From: Casuarius casuarius
Lineage: Eukaryota; Chordata; Aves; Casuariiformes; Casuariidae
Assembly (NCBI GenBank): GCA_003342895.1
Contig: PTFA01000035.1
Location: 2,004,837 to 2,068,836, forward strand
Direction of reading: 5' to 3'
Length of the DNA: 64,000 bases
Shown: one piece after another, positions 38,080 through 52,700 of the stretch
Numbering within the stretch: the stretch's first letter is position 1
Layout: every line of letters starts with the position of its first letter
Translations under genes and position numbers: made by a program
Notes under the pieces: model-generated
Database searches by the model: none
Told to the model about the DNA's origin: nothing
What the model saw: only the letters and a program-made list of their open reading frames with translations

Positions 38080-38215
38080 AAAGTAGGTGCATATGCCTAC
38101 AGGATAGGTGACAGATCAATATAGACGTAAGGATTTTAGTAGCACCTAAGTGTTTGACATACATCTCTAGGGTGGCAGTTAGGCACCTCAATTTCTTTGT
38201 GAATCTTGCAAACTA
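38080..38215. repeat. Old dispersed repeat, copy 3 (taggcacctaaat type)
   Basis: GTAGGTGCATATGCCTACAG, AGTAGCACCTAAGTGTTTGA and GCAGTTAGGCACCTCAATTT occur in series, with TTTGTGAATCTTGC after them. Same type as the copies at 6.3 and 20.1 kb, more diverged. Confidence 0.4.
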
Positions 38216-41200
38216 CACTCAGGCATAGCATAAAGGCGAGAATTGCAAAACAGTAGAGAAAGATGGGGAAAGGATAGCAGTCATTAAGACTATGTTGCTA
38301 CTTATCAATGGTTACTTCATAACATGATATAAGTTGCTTCTTTTAAGATAGTGAAACAGTTACGCAAATAATCTTTGAGTGGATTCATAAGGACAAATTG
38401 ATTCAAGAAGACTCTGTAATGCTTTGTGACTGTATCTCTGACTGAAGAAAGGGAACTTCAATCTCCTTGTTTCTTCTGTCTGTTAGTATTTGTTGAATGT
38501 TTCTCATTCAGTTGGCTGGAAATATTTGTTTCTGAATTTCCCACTCTAAAGTTAACAGTCACCATGAAACACAATAGAAGCAGGTCTGCAAATTGAACTG
38601 TGGCATCCTCTTTTAATTAAACATAGGTTTTAAAACTGATGGTGTTGTTCTGAAGTTTTTCTTCAAGAAGTGTTTGCCTCACCTTCAACTTGGTACAGTT
38701 GTCCTTCTGTGTATACAATGGGAGGGAACAAAGTGGTTTTCGTTCAGTGATAACAACCTCGGAGGATTTTATCTGAACAGAAGCTAGCAAACATCCCAGA
38801 GGTTTACACCTACTTTCTGTTATAATAGGCCTGTGTAACTGTATGAAGAGACTGAGTAATACTGAATGCTGCTCCTTATCAGAAATTTTCCCAGTGGAAA
38901 GCTTGGACTGATTGAGTTGAAGTGAAAGTTAAATAAGGGTCAGGATGGCTGAGGTTTTGGATCAAAAGAACTCCTTTCTTAGAAACTCCCAAGTTCCACA
39001 GATCTTCTATTATAACTTCTTGCTGACATCTTTTGGGGACAACTAAATAATCCCATCAATTCCCATGCAGCAGCAGCATCTTGAAAAATGAACTTTGGCA
39101 GTTCCTGAAACAGCAAGGCCAAGAAGAGCTCCCATTCAGTTGTTACTTGTCGATGTACTAGGGAAGCACGGAGTGTATGAGGCTGCCAGGAAACAACGTT
39201 ATTGTACAAGAATGGGGATTCCCAGAAAGCTTTAGTCTCTCTAGTGCATTTCATTTTTTGATAAAGAACCATTGTCACCAATCAGGAGCAAAGTTTCTAC
39301 TGCCAATGAACAAGGATAAATTTCCTGTGGTCTGGGAAAAGCTTAACATGAAGAATGGGAGAATCAGCAAAATTTTCCATGTCAGAGGGGCTCTTCAGCA
39401 TTTGTAATATTGTCACAAAGCCACTTAGGGGCCAGATAGCTTACTAAACATACACAAACATACTAAACATACACAAATTGCTAGGCTTCAGTCACTCAAA
39501 TACATACTTTTGATCTGTCTCATTTCCAAAACATAAACCCAGTGACCGCTACCAAAGAGAAACTCAGTTCTTAAAGGTATTTAATAGAGAATGACATCCC
39601 CTTCCCTTACCACCTAGGAAATGTTATGGTCAGGAGACAGGCTGGAAAAAAGAACATCATTAAATTTTTGGTTGGTTCGAAATCTATAGGAAAGGATTTG
39701 GGTACCAATGCATAAAGCGGAAGAGTCAGATGCAAAACATCAAAAACATAAAACATTTAGAAATTTTTACATTTCATTTGTTATTAATTACTAATTTTTT
39801 AGGACAAACAAAGGAAAAAATCTGAACAACTTTAATATCATTCAGCATTGGATTGCTGTCATTTATCATTTTTCGACCTTCTTGGGCATTTCAGTGTTTA
39901 CAAATACTGCTTACTTTCTGCTGCTCTTTTCCTTTGTTGTGGTTGTTCTTGTTGATGCCTCTATGGCTGAAAAGCCAGTGCAATTTAGTATTCCAAGCAA
40001 CTAAAACCATCCCAGATGTAAAATCTGCTCAATTTGCTTACACCCTAGGTGAATTTGGGCACAGAAGCCATTCATTTTGAGGTACTATCAGGTGATTAAA
40101 TCATCCTAGAATGGAATATGTATTCATGTTTAGCAACAGGAAGGGGAAGAGGTTTGCTCAGCCTCATATGAATTTATTTAGATTGAGGGAACTCACTTCA
40201 CCTTTGCGTTAGTAAAAGATAATTTCCTCCGTCAACACCAGGGTGCTTTAGTGCTAGAGATCAACAACGGATAAGTTTTTACTTTCATGAGAGCCTCCAA
40301 ATTGTAACAATTCAATAGGATGTTTCTAGTTATATGCAGAAATACAGTGCATTTATTACAGCAAAGCACATAAGAAGACAGTTTTGTGGAAGATATTTCA
40401 GTATTTGTGGAGTTAGTGATTAAGCACAGACAAAGTTCTTCTTTCAGTAAAGCCCAGGTTTTGTTGTCAGAAAACTTAACTCAGCACAGTTGCTTGTTCC
40501 AGTTCATTGGTTGATTTTCTGCTTAAATCCAGATGCACCTTTTAACAGAAGTTCAATTAGTCCAGGATGACAGAAGCAAACGCAAAATGATCGTTTTTGA
40601 CAATTTAGGCAACTGGAGAAAATATTCCTAATATAAATATTCAGAATATAAATATTATGAGTGACATTTAAAAACAAAAGAAAATGGGTTCTGGTATCAA
40701 CATGAGGCTATCTTTAGGAAAACAGAGCGGGTCAGAGCTTCGTAGGGCTGCCCTAGCAACGCAACACACTGGTTCCTATCAGCAGTTGAATACCTCTTCA
40801 TGCATAAAGTGAAATGGCTAGTCAGAGAAACAGGGAGCAGAAAAGGAACACGCTTGAATGAAATACAAAATACAAGATTTTTTGCTTTAATTCTCCTAGT
40901 GTTATTAAATGAGTAATAAGAAGTGTAAATAGCAAAGATTAGTAAGCCAAAGAAGCAAAATGATTAAGAAAAAGTGAAATCTTGCTTTCCTAGTTTCTTC
41001 CTAAACTCTTTGTTCCTAGGTAAAGCATTAGAGCTACAATCCCTTCAATGCTACCTGATAGGATATGACTTAATATTGAAAATATTTGAAGAAACAGTGT
41101 ATCATATCTGATGCTATAGGACACTTTTGCAGGAGAGTTCCGTGCATACAAAATAAATATCTGGCCCCCTATATTACTATGGGAGCTATTATCTTTAGGA

Positions 41201-44200
41201 TTTTGCATAAAATATGCTTTTCTCTTTAACATCGTGCAAATATGTATGACTTTGTCAATCTACAGCTGCTTAAAAGATCATACAGAAGCTACAGCAACTC
41301 TTAGGGGCATGTCTTCCACAGCCTAGCTAGACACATGAACCTGCAGTCATTACTCCCAGATACAATGTCCTTCTATCAATTAGAAATGGCTCTTAGGTTC
41401 TTTGGAATACATAAGTAGTGGGAGATAGAAAATTGTTTCCTTTAAAATAGATCCATATGAACTAGGACTTTGTAGAAACAGTTTTCAAGCATGAGTGAAA
41501 AAAGGGTCAAAAAGCTAAAACTCATGAGTGAAGTTATCTCTGAAGACTACAAGAAAAGTCACGCAAATGGGCATGAATCAGTCCATTCTCCCTCTTGCCC
41601 CCAACTGGAATACACTTTCTTTAAGTTTTCCTGGTTCCAGAGTGCAGGAAAGAAGATCAGGTAAAAGCCAATATCCTGCAAGAGTCTCAGTGGTGGAAAA
41701 TGCTTTTGCAACTCTAGGATTTACATCACAGAAGATCTGGCCAAAAATTTTCTTCATTCAGTGGGAAGAGATTATGCCTTTAAGAGTACTCCTCTTGTAC
41801 TCAGGAGATGAAACTGCACTGGATGTAGACACGTCTAGGTAAGTCTTATTCAAGCATTTTGGTTAATACTACCAAGTAATCCATGGCATCATGGTTTTCA
41901 GCCTGCTCTGCACAGAGTGACTTGGAACTACGGATATTTCTTTGGGTATAATGGCAGCTACATTTCATTTTACAAGCCAGGTTTAGGGTTCCTTGTTCAT
42001 CACATATTAACAGCAATTGGAGAGATTTTCTGTGGCAAAATCTCCACTTGGAGTCCACACCAAGTCCACTTGCTGAGACTATTCGATATCATTCTTGCAG
42101 GAAGCTCCATAAATCCCAGTAAAACTATAACCCTCGGTGCTGCTTCTCCACCACATTGCAAATACTTAGCTAACAAACTACTTAGCTCCTGACTGGCTAG
42201 AGCAGCTCTCTGATATTTGTGAGGACAGGGAGCAGAGGAAGAAATACAGATGCATATCTTAATATTGTGTGAAGTTAATTATGACAAAGGGCTGCAGGAA
42301 CTTACAGGGCAGGAGGAAAGACAGCAAACACTAGCCTTAGCCCCAGCTCCAGTATTATCTCTGTATTCCTCAGCAGAGTACCGTAGGGATTGTGGTGACC
42401 AGAGGAGGAATGGGAATTTTGTTTGTGCAGACCTACGTCACTTGTGGAGAGGGGCATGACTTGGTTCTCTACCTGAACTCCCATAAAGTGAACTTGTTTA
42501 AACATTTAAGTGACTAAAATGAGAAGTTTTTAGAAGTTCTAATTCATCTCACAGTTGAGTCCATATTAGCTTATAGAGGTAAATGTAACTTTAATTTGAA
42601 AGACACCTCTTGTGACTCCTAACCTGGCTGTTTCCTGTATACTAAGTTAAAGAAGATGCTTTTTTAAAAACAGGAAGTGCATAATAGATGGTGGCTCCAT
42701 GAGCAATTACATTATTATTGAGCAATTTTATTAAGGGCAAAACCCAGGAACATTAGTCCTTGCAATGAACTGGAATTGGTTACATCTAATTCATCACAGG
42801 CAATGAAATTATGTTACTAATTAAAAATTAATGCAGTCTACAGGTAAAATTAAAAGGCAAAGTTAATGAGTAGGGGCTGAATCCTTAGGTGAGGAGTCTC
42901 TATCAGTAGAGTCTCCCTGTGGCAGGACTTCACTAGTGTACCTAAACTGAGAATAAGGGCTTTTCAGCCATATTATTTAGATACACTATCATTTACCCTT
43001 CTTACATGCCTCTAATTTTAATAACCTCAATTGGCTTGGAGCATTATCTTTAGTCACCTGTTTTCCAGAGAGATGTCATGATTGCTGACAGAGCAATGAC
43101 TTGTGAATCAGCAGACACAGTTACTATCCCTGTCATAGCCACTGATTTGCTAACTGTCCACAGGCAGATTAACCTTATCTCCTTCTGTCTGGATTTTTTC
43201 AGTTGTGTTGAAGGATAATAAAACAGTTGGGAGCTGTGAATCAAATGTTATTATATACATTGTTATACCTGTTAAAGTAGCAGGTATGTCACCAACTGCA
43301 GGACATTTAAATACAAAAACTGTTCTATCTTTTCACTGATGTTGTGTAGGAAGAAAAATCTCAGAAATTGTTCACACTGGGGTCTGGGTTTTTTTCCAGG
43401 CTTGTTCCAGCAGACCACTAGATTTCATTCTTCAGCCACTATTTCCAGCACTAGGTTTGGGGTGGCGGAAGTATGGCCATTCTTGTTTTCTTAGGTGTCT
43501 ACCAAGTGCGCGCAGTGGTTGCTCTTATGGCTGATACAACAGGGACCTCGAAACCATACTGCTTAAACTGGCACAGCTTAAATGAAAGTTCCTTTGGCTT
43601 TCACAAGCAGCAAATATATCCCTATCAGGTATAGATGTTTGAATACACTCTCCTGCCCACCCACACAGTTTCAGAGTAAAAAAGTAGATCTATCTTTGCA
43701 ACTGGAATACAGTACCTGAGTCAAAGTAATCTCAAACTTTAAGTCAGTATGGTTCAGCACAGTGTTGCATGTATTTGTCTGCTCAAATCCAGAAACAGTT
43801 TAACATTAGGCCCAAACTGATGTGGCTACAGCCCCACTATCTTTGTTCTGGACCTCAGGTTTCAAGTTTGGCTTACACATAGCCAGTTTTGGGGACTTAT
43901 ACATCCAGTGTAGCAATAACTTGAGACCTCCAATAATTCAATTACAAACACCTGCTTTTATGCAACAAACCCCAAACAGCTACTGAACTAGGGGTATATG
44001 TAGCTGAAGACCTGGGGAACATTGCTAATTCCTGTGAAATTTTCTAGAGGGAGGGGATGTCAGCTGGAATTGCTAATGTGTTGAGGGGAGGTATGTTAAT
44101 GCACTCAGAGAGCTTAGGTGCACATGGAGGAAGGCTCCTGTTGCTGGCTGGACCACCATATCTCCAGGGCTGCAGGCACTCTGTTGCAGCTGCTCTGGAA

Positions 44201-46649
44201 ATCCTCCCTTCAGCAGCCTAATTAGTCTCACCCTGAGGCAAGATAAGGGGAAAGCAGATAGCTTCTGCTTTGCCTATTTCTGGAGTAGAAAGCTGTGGTA
44301 CTTCAGCTCTTTCTTCTGCCCATTGCCTATGAAAGGATATTGAAAAATCTTGATGGTGAGGCTGGTTTAATGGGCAAAACTGACCTAAACAGCATTTAGC
44401 AAGTAGTGGGTGGATGCAGGAGTTGTAAAAGACTGGTGCATGGGCTATGGGTCACAACTGAGATAATTGCTGCATGTAGGCAGGGAGTGCTCATGCTGTA
44501 TTGTAGAACCAAAATCCCCTTCTTGGTAAGCTTAAGAGCCTGTACAGCACTGCCTCCCTTTCTTCATACTGTGCTTGAGCAAAAGGAGTTCAAAAACTAT
44601 AAGAAAGATCAAGGAACGCTACTGGTCTTAAGGGCTGGTTTCATGGCAATGGGAGGATGTCAAAGTGCTAACTCCTCATTCCCAAAGGCCGGAGGAGTAA
44701 TAAGGTGTTGTGGGAGGTGAATCTAGCAGAGCCTGCTGGGTACAAATGGAAAAGACAGTCACTTGTAGCTAGGTTTGGATGTGGTATTAGACATTGGAGG
44801 TGAAGCAAATACAGGTAGCTGAGAGTGGTAGGTTCCTGAAACTGCTGTGAATAGTTCTTAAACTTTCTCAGCAAGCTTACAGCCTTAGATGCTTTCTCCT
44901 GTGAGTTATTTAGAGCCTGCAAGGTTTAATCAGAATTGCTTAGTGCCCTACAGTCAGAAGGGAAAGCAAAAACTCTCCTGTTGTAAGTAGAATTCAGCTT
45001 TCAGCTCACGTTCCCATCTGTGAAGTATATTCCAGGAGCAGAGAGGGAGCAGCTTCTTCCTTGTTAATAATGTCTCTTGTTTCCTGTTGGGACAGACTGA
45101 AGTCTTAGAAGTACTATCTCACAAGTGACCGAAGGGCACACAGTAGCCCTCAGGACACATCAGGATTGGAATATTACGTCTAGAGAGGATTTAGGGCATG
45201 TTACAGCTTTTTCTACTAGTGTTTCATAGTTTTGGTGTCCTAATAACTTCAAAGCAGAAAGAACTGTTTGTATCTCTGTTGACTAAATCATTTTAAGTCG
45301 AAATGGAGAAGGGGAAGGAAAGGAAGAAAGCTGCATTATTGCATGCTAATAAATTAACCACAAAGACACATAAGTAAGTTACTGACAGCAATCTGTAGCA
45401 ACCACTAAGCAAAAGAGGATTTTCCAGTTAAAGTGGGAAATACGGGAAACTTTCTGGTAAATATGTCCCTTGCTTTTATTGATGAATGGAACTGTGACTT
45501 GTGAAGAAGAGATTAAATAATTTTTTTTTTCTTTAGGCTTCAAAGACAGGAGTGAAATTTGAATCAGCAGGAGTTCCTCTGTCCGCAGGTAACATGTTTT
45601 TTGTCTTGCAGGAGGGCTGACTCGGGTCTATTTGAATTTGCTTCATCAACAGTGGTGGCCTTACACCTGCCACAAGGCTTTAGGGAAGCAGGATTTCTCA
45701 CATTTTTAGACTGTATTTAAGCCTATGAGTTTTGGCTGCAGGGTTGTTATTTTAGCAAGGACTGAATAAGACTTTTACTTCATTACACCCAGAATTCCAC
45801 GAATTTGCATGTTGTAAGCAGTTATGTAATGCTGAAAATATAAAGGATTTTTCAAAAAATAGTCAATTTCTGCCTGTGTCTGCAAGCAGACAAACTTTAG
45901 AGGGTCAAGTGGCATCCCACTGAATTCAACGGAATTTAGAACAACAAAATAACTTGATTCACAAGTGTAAATTAATTTAATATGACAGATCTAAGACAGA
46001 ATGTGAATTTAGGGAAATGTAAATAATTTTGCGGGTAGATGCTTTGATGCTTTGAACTCTTAAAATGATGATGTAGCCCCTACAAAAGAACCTAAGCAAT
46101 GATGTACTTTAATGTCATTAACTCTCAGATCACTTTCACCTGAACCTAGGCCCTTCTGCTCTGCAGGGTTCAAAAGCATGAGCCAAGTGCACAGTATTCT
46201 TAGCTGTTGGAGAAGAATGCTGAGCCTCACAGGATGGCTTTCTGGGGAAGATGTTCAGGCTGTTTCTGTGTTACTTTTTTCTGAAACTGAAAGCTTATTG
46301 TTAATAATCTATGGTACATAATTGGTGTTAACTGTGTATCTCTTAATCATTAGCTCCCCATTCAGTACTTGGACCTCATTTGCCTGGTGAAGTAGAAATA
46401 AGCAGTGCATGTGAACTAAGTTATAATCTTTCTCCTACTGACAACAAAAACATTAAACAAAACAAGGGAAAATGGATGTGTTGTGCAAAGGGGAATGTAA
46501 AAGTATTTGCTTTGGAAGGCTTACTGAGGAGATAAGGGTAAGGAAGAAGCAAATCTCTTTCACTGTGACTGGCCTGTAACTGAAATGTATGCAAGCATGA
46601 GAAGGCATATCCAACCCCATTCTATTTATCCATGTTATATAAGAGTAAG
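38216..46649. other. No gene recognised (8.4 kb)
   Basis: Low repeat content apart from the 19-base-period duplication at 39,442. Chance frames reach 104 codons. No supported exon. Confidence 0.55.
39442..39477 (+). repeat. 17-base direct repeat, 19-base period
   Basis: TACTAAACATACACAAA occurs at 39,442-39,458 and 39,461-39,477. Confidence 0.93.
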
Positions 46650-46805
46650 CATGATGGATCAGAACCAAAGGCTGCTCTAATGCACTGTGTCAGTGATCAG
46701 CAATGGATGTCTAGGGAAGCATGTAAGAATAGGTCAAACAGTGATACTTTCCCAAGGTCCAATACTGCAGCTCGGGAACTCCCTGATGCCTGCTGGGTGT
46801 GTGCC
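46650..46805 (+). repeat. Old interspersed repeat (GGATCAGAACCAAAGG type)
   Basis: The order GGATCAGAACCAAAGG, a cagtgatcagcaatgg block, a ggaagcatgtaagaa block, then GTGATACTTTCCC and an aactccctgatg block matches a dispersed repeat common in sauropsid genomes, which typically opens with GGTCAGACCAAAGGTCCAT. I know the motif but do not assign a family name. The open frames that cross it on both strands (46,632-47,018) are not genes. Confidence 0.5.
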
Positions 46806-46974
46806 TTTTACAGCCCTTTCTGGATTCAGTTCTATGAATTTGTCCTGAGGAACTCTGCATTTTTAGCTGTGCTTTGCTTGGGGGTGGGAGGGAAAGGGTT
46901 TTTTTGTTTTTGTTTTTTAAACAAGCTTCTTGCAAGTTCCACTGGATTTCCTTGGGTCTTGGAGCTGCCACTTA

Positions 46975-47062
46975 TCACTTACCTCTCCTTGGCCCTGTCT
47001 CATGTTGATGAGACCTAGGCTATTTAGTCCCTCCTCATACGGAAGCTAGTTCTTGATGTCCC
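46975..47062 (-). mobile_element. Short old CR1 fragment
   Basis: Read on the minus strand, CGTATGAGGAGGGACTAAAT and then AGCCTAGGTCTC match the CR1 segment that encodes YEERLKELGLF. It lies directly beside the old repeat at 46,650-46,805 in the opposite orientation. Confidence 0.4.
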
Positions 47063-47319
47063 AGTTTCTTGTACTACGGTTTTATTTGCATACAGGAAAA
47101 TTAATTTCAATGAGATCAATACTGCTTGTATATGATTTCTGCACTCCTTACTCAGGTAGAAGGCCCAGTAATATTGATAGGGAGTGGAAAAATGAATCCT
47201 ATATATCTCTAAATATATTTATCATTCCCAGCCAACAGTTACACTGTAGTGACTGGGTGAATTTTTGATGCATTTTTCCATAAATCAGCTCTGCATTCTT
47301 AAAATGTGAAATCCTTCCT

Positions 47320-47330
47320 CCCCCCCCCCC
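47320..47330 (+). repeat. C11 homopolymer
   Basis: Eleven consecutive C within a pyrimidine-rich stretch (TCCTTCCT before it, ATTTTCC after it). Confidence 0.9.
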
Positions 47331-49768
47331 ATTTTCCAGCCATTCCTCTGCCAAAATAACAGCAGCTAAACCACAGAACATGCTGATTTTTTTTGAGTTA
47401 TTGTGCCATGAAATGTCAGCGCATATAGTTTCAAAACACTGTGTGGGGGTTAAACACAAAATAATAGCTCCAATAGATTTTTACAACCAAAACCTCACAC
47501 AGTGCTCTGAAAATGTATAAGAAATTTTGAAGAGTATAATAATAAAGCCTAGTAGATATCCAGAAATAGTAAATACTTGTAAGCTTTAAATTAGGAAGTT
47601 GCTTTGTCTGTTTGTTTGCAATTCTTCTGACATCAAAGATGCTAAGTGACTGCCTAATCTCGGGTATGCAGTGATGCTTTAGATTCCCCTGAGTGCCTAA
47701 GACATCTGCAAGGAGCTGGCAGATATGACATGTGACATATGGGAGACTTACAGCCTTCTGCAATGGCAGCTGCATGCCAGGTAGGATACTGTAGGCATTT
47801 AATGTGGCATTGGATGCCTATGTTTAGGAAGCTATGTCCTGTCCTTTAAATTCTGTATTTTTCCATCAATTCCTTTGCCATTAACTATGACTCAGAGGTG
47901 CTAGAACAGGGAGTAATTAGCTGAGAATTATTGTTTGTAGGTAGGAGATTGCTCAAAAATACTGTGTGAAAGTCTGACAGTCATATGATTTAATTTGGTG
48001 ACATTGATTGTTATCAGCAAAACCGAAAGTACATATAGTTGACTATATTAAGGGCTGTTTAGCACTGTGGTAATCCAAGCAAACAAAAATACATTCTCGA
48101 AGTCCAGTTCCTTGGGAATTGCACTATTTGGCATGCATATTATAATGATTCTAGTTTTCTTTTTGCCAAGGCAGGCTGATACTGCTTTCTGTTAAGTGGG
48201 GGGAAACAGATATGATTGCTTGCTTGTTTGAAATGTTTGCAGACTAGATCTCGAAACTATTTCGCTGTAGGGGCATTTTGATAAGAAGTTTGCAAGGTTA
48301 GGCTGTACTGACAGAACTGCATTAATGATCTTAGTATAGAAGTTATATAAGTGAATAATTTAGTTAAATAGAATGTAGTTAGAACACATAGTTAGGAAAA
48401 TATTTGCCAAGTAAATGATGTAGGAGTGTAAAACAGCATGTTTGAGGGGTAATTCTTTGGAGTGGCTTTCCCTGGACAGTATCTTTAGCAACTATTGATT
48501 AGTCTGTCTTTTATGTGAATGAAAAGAATAACCAGCTGGTTAGTATTTTTGCTTGTTAGCGTTCCTTTGACTGTATTGATCATAAATGTTAGGCCTTACT
48601 TGGTTTCTCCTATCCCAGTTGTACAAAAACCACAGTAGTAGCTTTCAGGTAAATGTCCAGCTGTGCAAAAGGAATAGCTGAATAATTTCACTTGGTTCTA
48701 TACTCACATATTTCTCATTCAAAAGAAATTTCAATTTGATGAAATAGAACATTAATTAAAAATTGGTCACTTTTCAAATAGAGGAGAGGGCTTGTAATCT
48801 GTTCTAAGCTTTCAGTCTTTTTTTGGTAATACTTTTCCAGTATATCCAAGTACATTTATTATTATACTTTTTAAATAACTATTAGATATATGTTAAATAA
48901 GATTCTGACCTAGAGTCTGTGAAACTCAGTAAAGTATCTCACATCATTGCAGTGGGCAGTGTATCACACAGAGATTTACTTAGCACCAAGCAAGGATTGT
49001 TATCTGATATCTGACCTATGGAATATCATGGCATTTTGACAGAGGTGGTGTAGGAATATCTCTGTTTTCCTCTTGTTCCAGGACTAACTCTTCAGCAGTT
49101 ATCAGGGCTTGAACTTATCTGTGTAAGTCAAGTTTCAGTAACTGTTTGTCAAGGGTATATAGACACTTTCCACAGTAAGTATGGAGACCACTGGTGTTGC
49201 CAGTTTTAAAAAATAAATTGGTAGATAGTATCTGTTTGATCATGGGAAACATGTTAAACTGGCACAATCAAGGACAATGACTATAACTAAGAAAAATAAC
49301 TCTGAGGATTCTTAGCAGCTTCTTCAAGGAGTCTCAAAGTTTTCCAAATAGTGCTACAAATATCTGCCAAATTCTGAAACTGTGAATTCAGTGGAAGTTT
49401 GAAATTGAAAGAGAATCAGCTTTTTTTTGTATTACTCTTCTGAGCTGTTTATCAAAATTCAAGCCAGAGAAAAGCTTTCTCCATAGCAATTTCATTTATT
49501 CTTGCAAACTCGCACCCTGCTGCAATTTGAAATGAAGCATGAAGACTGCTGAAGTTATCACGTCCCTTTCACTAAAACAGCTGCTGCCAGAAGAGGTTTT
49601 AGCTCTTTGAACACTTTATGTATGGTACTAATGGCATTAGCTAGAGACGTATGGGTTACAGGTAAGTATCTTCTGTGATTTCTTTAAAGATGCTAGATGG
49701 TAATGATACTCTCAGAATAAGGGACTGCTACCGAAGTGAGTAAGTAGCTCCAAAATCATCATAATTCT

Positions 49769-49788
49769 GTGTGTGTGGGGGGGGGGGG
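49769..49788 (+). repeat. Short GT run followed by G12
   Basis: A few GT units lead directly into 12 consecutive G. Such runs are prone to length errors in sequencing and assembly. Confidence 0.9.
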
Positions 49789-52700
49789 AGGTTGAGAGGG
49801 TCTTTGTAAGTTCTGTAGGTCACAATTTGATATTTCAAGTGTCAAATGGATTGCCTCTACCATTACTGAGAACAGAAGCTGACAGTGGGTATTACAGAAT
49901 AGCTAAAAATTTCAGCATAAGGGATAGAAGAATTAACTTCCAGGGTTGTTCGGAGCTTATATAAAATGACTGGCAGCCTTCTATTGGTATAGATATTAAA
50001 ACTGCTACTTACAGAGCTGTCTATAGTAGCATCATTTGGAGCACTAACTGCATTCCTCATCACAGTCGTATCTAATATGTGCTATACAGACTAGGAATAA
50101 TAAGAAAAAATAGTGGTAGACGAGGTCATGGATAATACTAGTCATCACACACACAACTGAGACATTTCTAAACTAGTTTGTTTTTTCAAATCACTGCTTT
50201 TGGATATATGTTTAACAGTCATCAGTATTTAATATGTGCCAGTATTTAACATTTTGCATTTCCCAAAGTTAGTGTGGCACCTCAGAAATCATTTTATAGA
50301 GAAGTACAGTAGGAATGATATGAAAGACTGCTAACGAGTAGTCTGCTGTCACTAATGGCTACTTCCTCAGAGTCTGTGTGTTTTGTACAGTGCTCCTTTG
50401 GACCATGACTGTTCCTAGAATATTAAGTGTGTTGCCACCTATTTCATGGGCAGAAATTCAAGCAAATACAGTAGAGAGAATAAAATTGTTTTTTGTGTGT
50501 TTTAAGCAACTATCAGATATCCAGTCATCTGCCTTCGTATCCCCCTACAACATTTTTCAAAGGCACATTTTGTGATGCCAAAGGAATGCTTGGGTCTCTT
50601 TCTATGAAAACATTTCTCTGTAGCATGAGTTCTGTATCAATTCCTTTTACTTTGTCTAACTCCTAAAACAGATGGGCAAGGCCAACTCTTCAGTCTTTCC
50701 GAAAGCCAGTTAGGACCCAAACTTTAAAATTTAAGCTTATCTAATTCTATTTAACAGTTGTTTTGCATCATTATTACTTGAGGAGGAGGCAATGTCTTTT
50801 ATCTGTTAAATAATGAATGTGCTGTAATATGCTGAACATATTCCAAAAATTCTAACAGTTCATTTGCAGTCAATGACAGAGAAAGCGCAAGCAGAGAGAA
50901 ATGCATCTGCCAAGATGTAATATTAAAAGAATAGATTTGAATCAGAAAACATCCTATATCAAATTAAGTATCTTGTAACTTCACTGCAGCTGAGGCAGTA
51001 ACCATTCTGATCAAGGCCGAGGAGTAACTACCTGCAATTTGTAGCGGTGAAACACAGTTTTGTCAGCAAGCAATGGCTGAAGGTATTTCAGGGTGGGCAG
51101 ACAAATGATATGCAGTACTGACATCCTTCTCCATAGGGTATGTTTAACCTGCAGGATTGGGGATACCATTCCTGGCTTCAGGCGCATATTCTAGCTGCAT
51201 ACTGTTCCATATTGAACCGAAGACAACCAAACTTCATGCTCTGTTTTCAGACTGGCTGAGACAAACCTGTCCCTTTTCAGCCTGCATCCTCCTCTGGACA
51301 GCTGCAGGAGCAGGACTGTAGCGAATGCTGGGAGTTCTCATGTCCTTATATCCCTCCCTCTTTGGGCCACCTTATTCAGACACCTTTAGCTGTGCACAAA
51401 AAGACTCTGCAAGCAGGATATGTACAGCTTAAATGCATACAGCAGTTATTTATTGGCAAATGTGCACAGAAGACAGCTGAGCTTTAATGGGCTACTAGGG
51501 TAAGCGTTAGTATGCTCACTGCCTCTAACAGGATGCCCAGAGGCTTGCAGCTTGTCAGGCAGGTATCAGTCAGGAAGGGAAGGGTCAGGCTCTGCTTCTC
51601 CCTGAAAGAGATCCTTGATGTTACTAAATTGCCATTTTTCACCAACTGTTTTCTTACCTTCAGAATTGTACATCTCTGTGACTGGTGTTTTCCCCCTCGA
51701 CTCCTTGAGCTACTAATGATCCTCTTCTTAACAGCTCAACTTCTGCTTGTAATTCTACCTTTCTTATCTCATGTGGCTCTACAGAATTCCTCACAGCTCT
51801 CACATTTTAAAAATTTCCTTAGAAGTCTGAGGCAAAGTTACACAGCTGGGATCTAACAGAGCAAAGGCCTTGGGTATAGCTGAACCTGTAATGGTGTGAG
51901 TATCACAGAGAAGATTGCACAGAGTAGGTTACACCCTACAATGTGGGTATAATTGAAACCATGGGATTTTTTGGTATAATTTTAGCAGAGTCAGAATTTC
52001 AACTGTAAAACAGAGAATTGTATTGACAGATATTTGTTCTCACCCTTGACCACAGAACTTTGATAGGAATAAACATGGGAGATGAAAGATGGTATTTAAA
52101 CGTCTTTGCTTCTTTAAGCACACAATGTACACTTCTAATCTGATACATTTGAGAAATTTCAACATTGTATCATTTTTTAAAATATCCAAGATGCATCTTC
52201 ACTTCAAAATGCTTTCTTTTTGGTTGCACAGTTAAATAATCTCTTTTATATTTTATTCTGTAGCTAGTGAAGATTGTTTCCCTGAAAAGACTAGCAGAGT
52301 TGTCATAATCGTTCTGCCTCAATACATGGAACAAAAGAAAGAACATGCAAATTCAGGGGTGGTGAGGACCTAAAAGAAATAACATTATTCTCTTCTACTG
52401 TCTTACTTAGCTATAATGCACTATTCATCCGTTCTAAGGCTAGATCAGTTTCTGCATTTCTTTAAATATTGTATAGTTTGCTAAATAGATCATGTATGAA
52501 GGCATCTGGAATGTTGATGTTTTTCTGACGGTTCACAAAACAGCAGCCTCTAGCTTTGTAGGTGCTTTTACAGCAAATTTTACTCAGACATGCAAGTCAC
52601 AGTTTCTTGGCAAAGTGTGTGCCATGTTCCCATACACCTGAATGTACTTTGAAAACAAAAGCGGAACAGTGATTATGCAGGTATAGGTAATACAAGCAGA

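Noticed and set aside
46632..47018. 128-codon plus-strand frame and the 86-codon minus-strand frame inside it
   Set aside because: Run across two old repeats and a T/G-rich low-complexity stretch.
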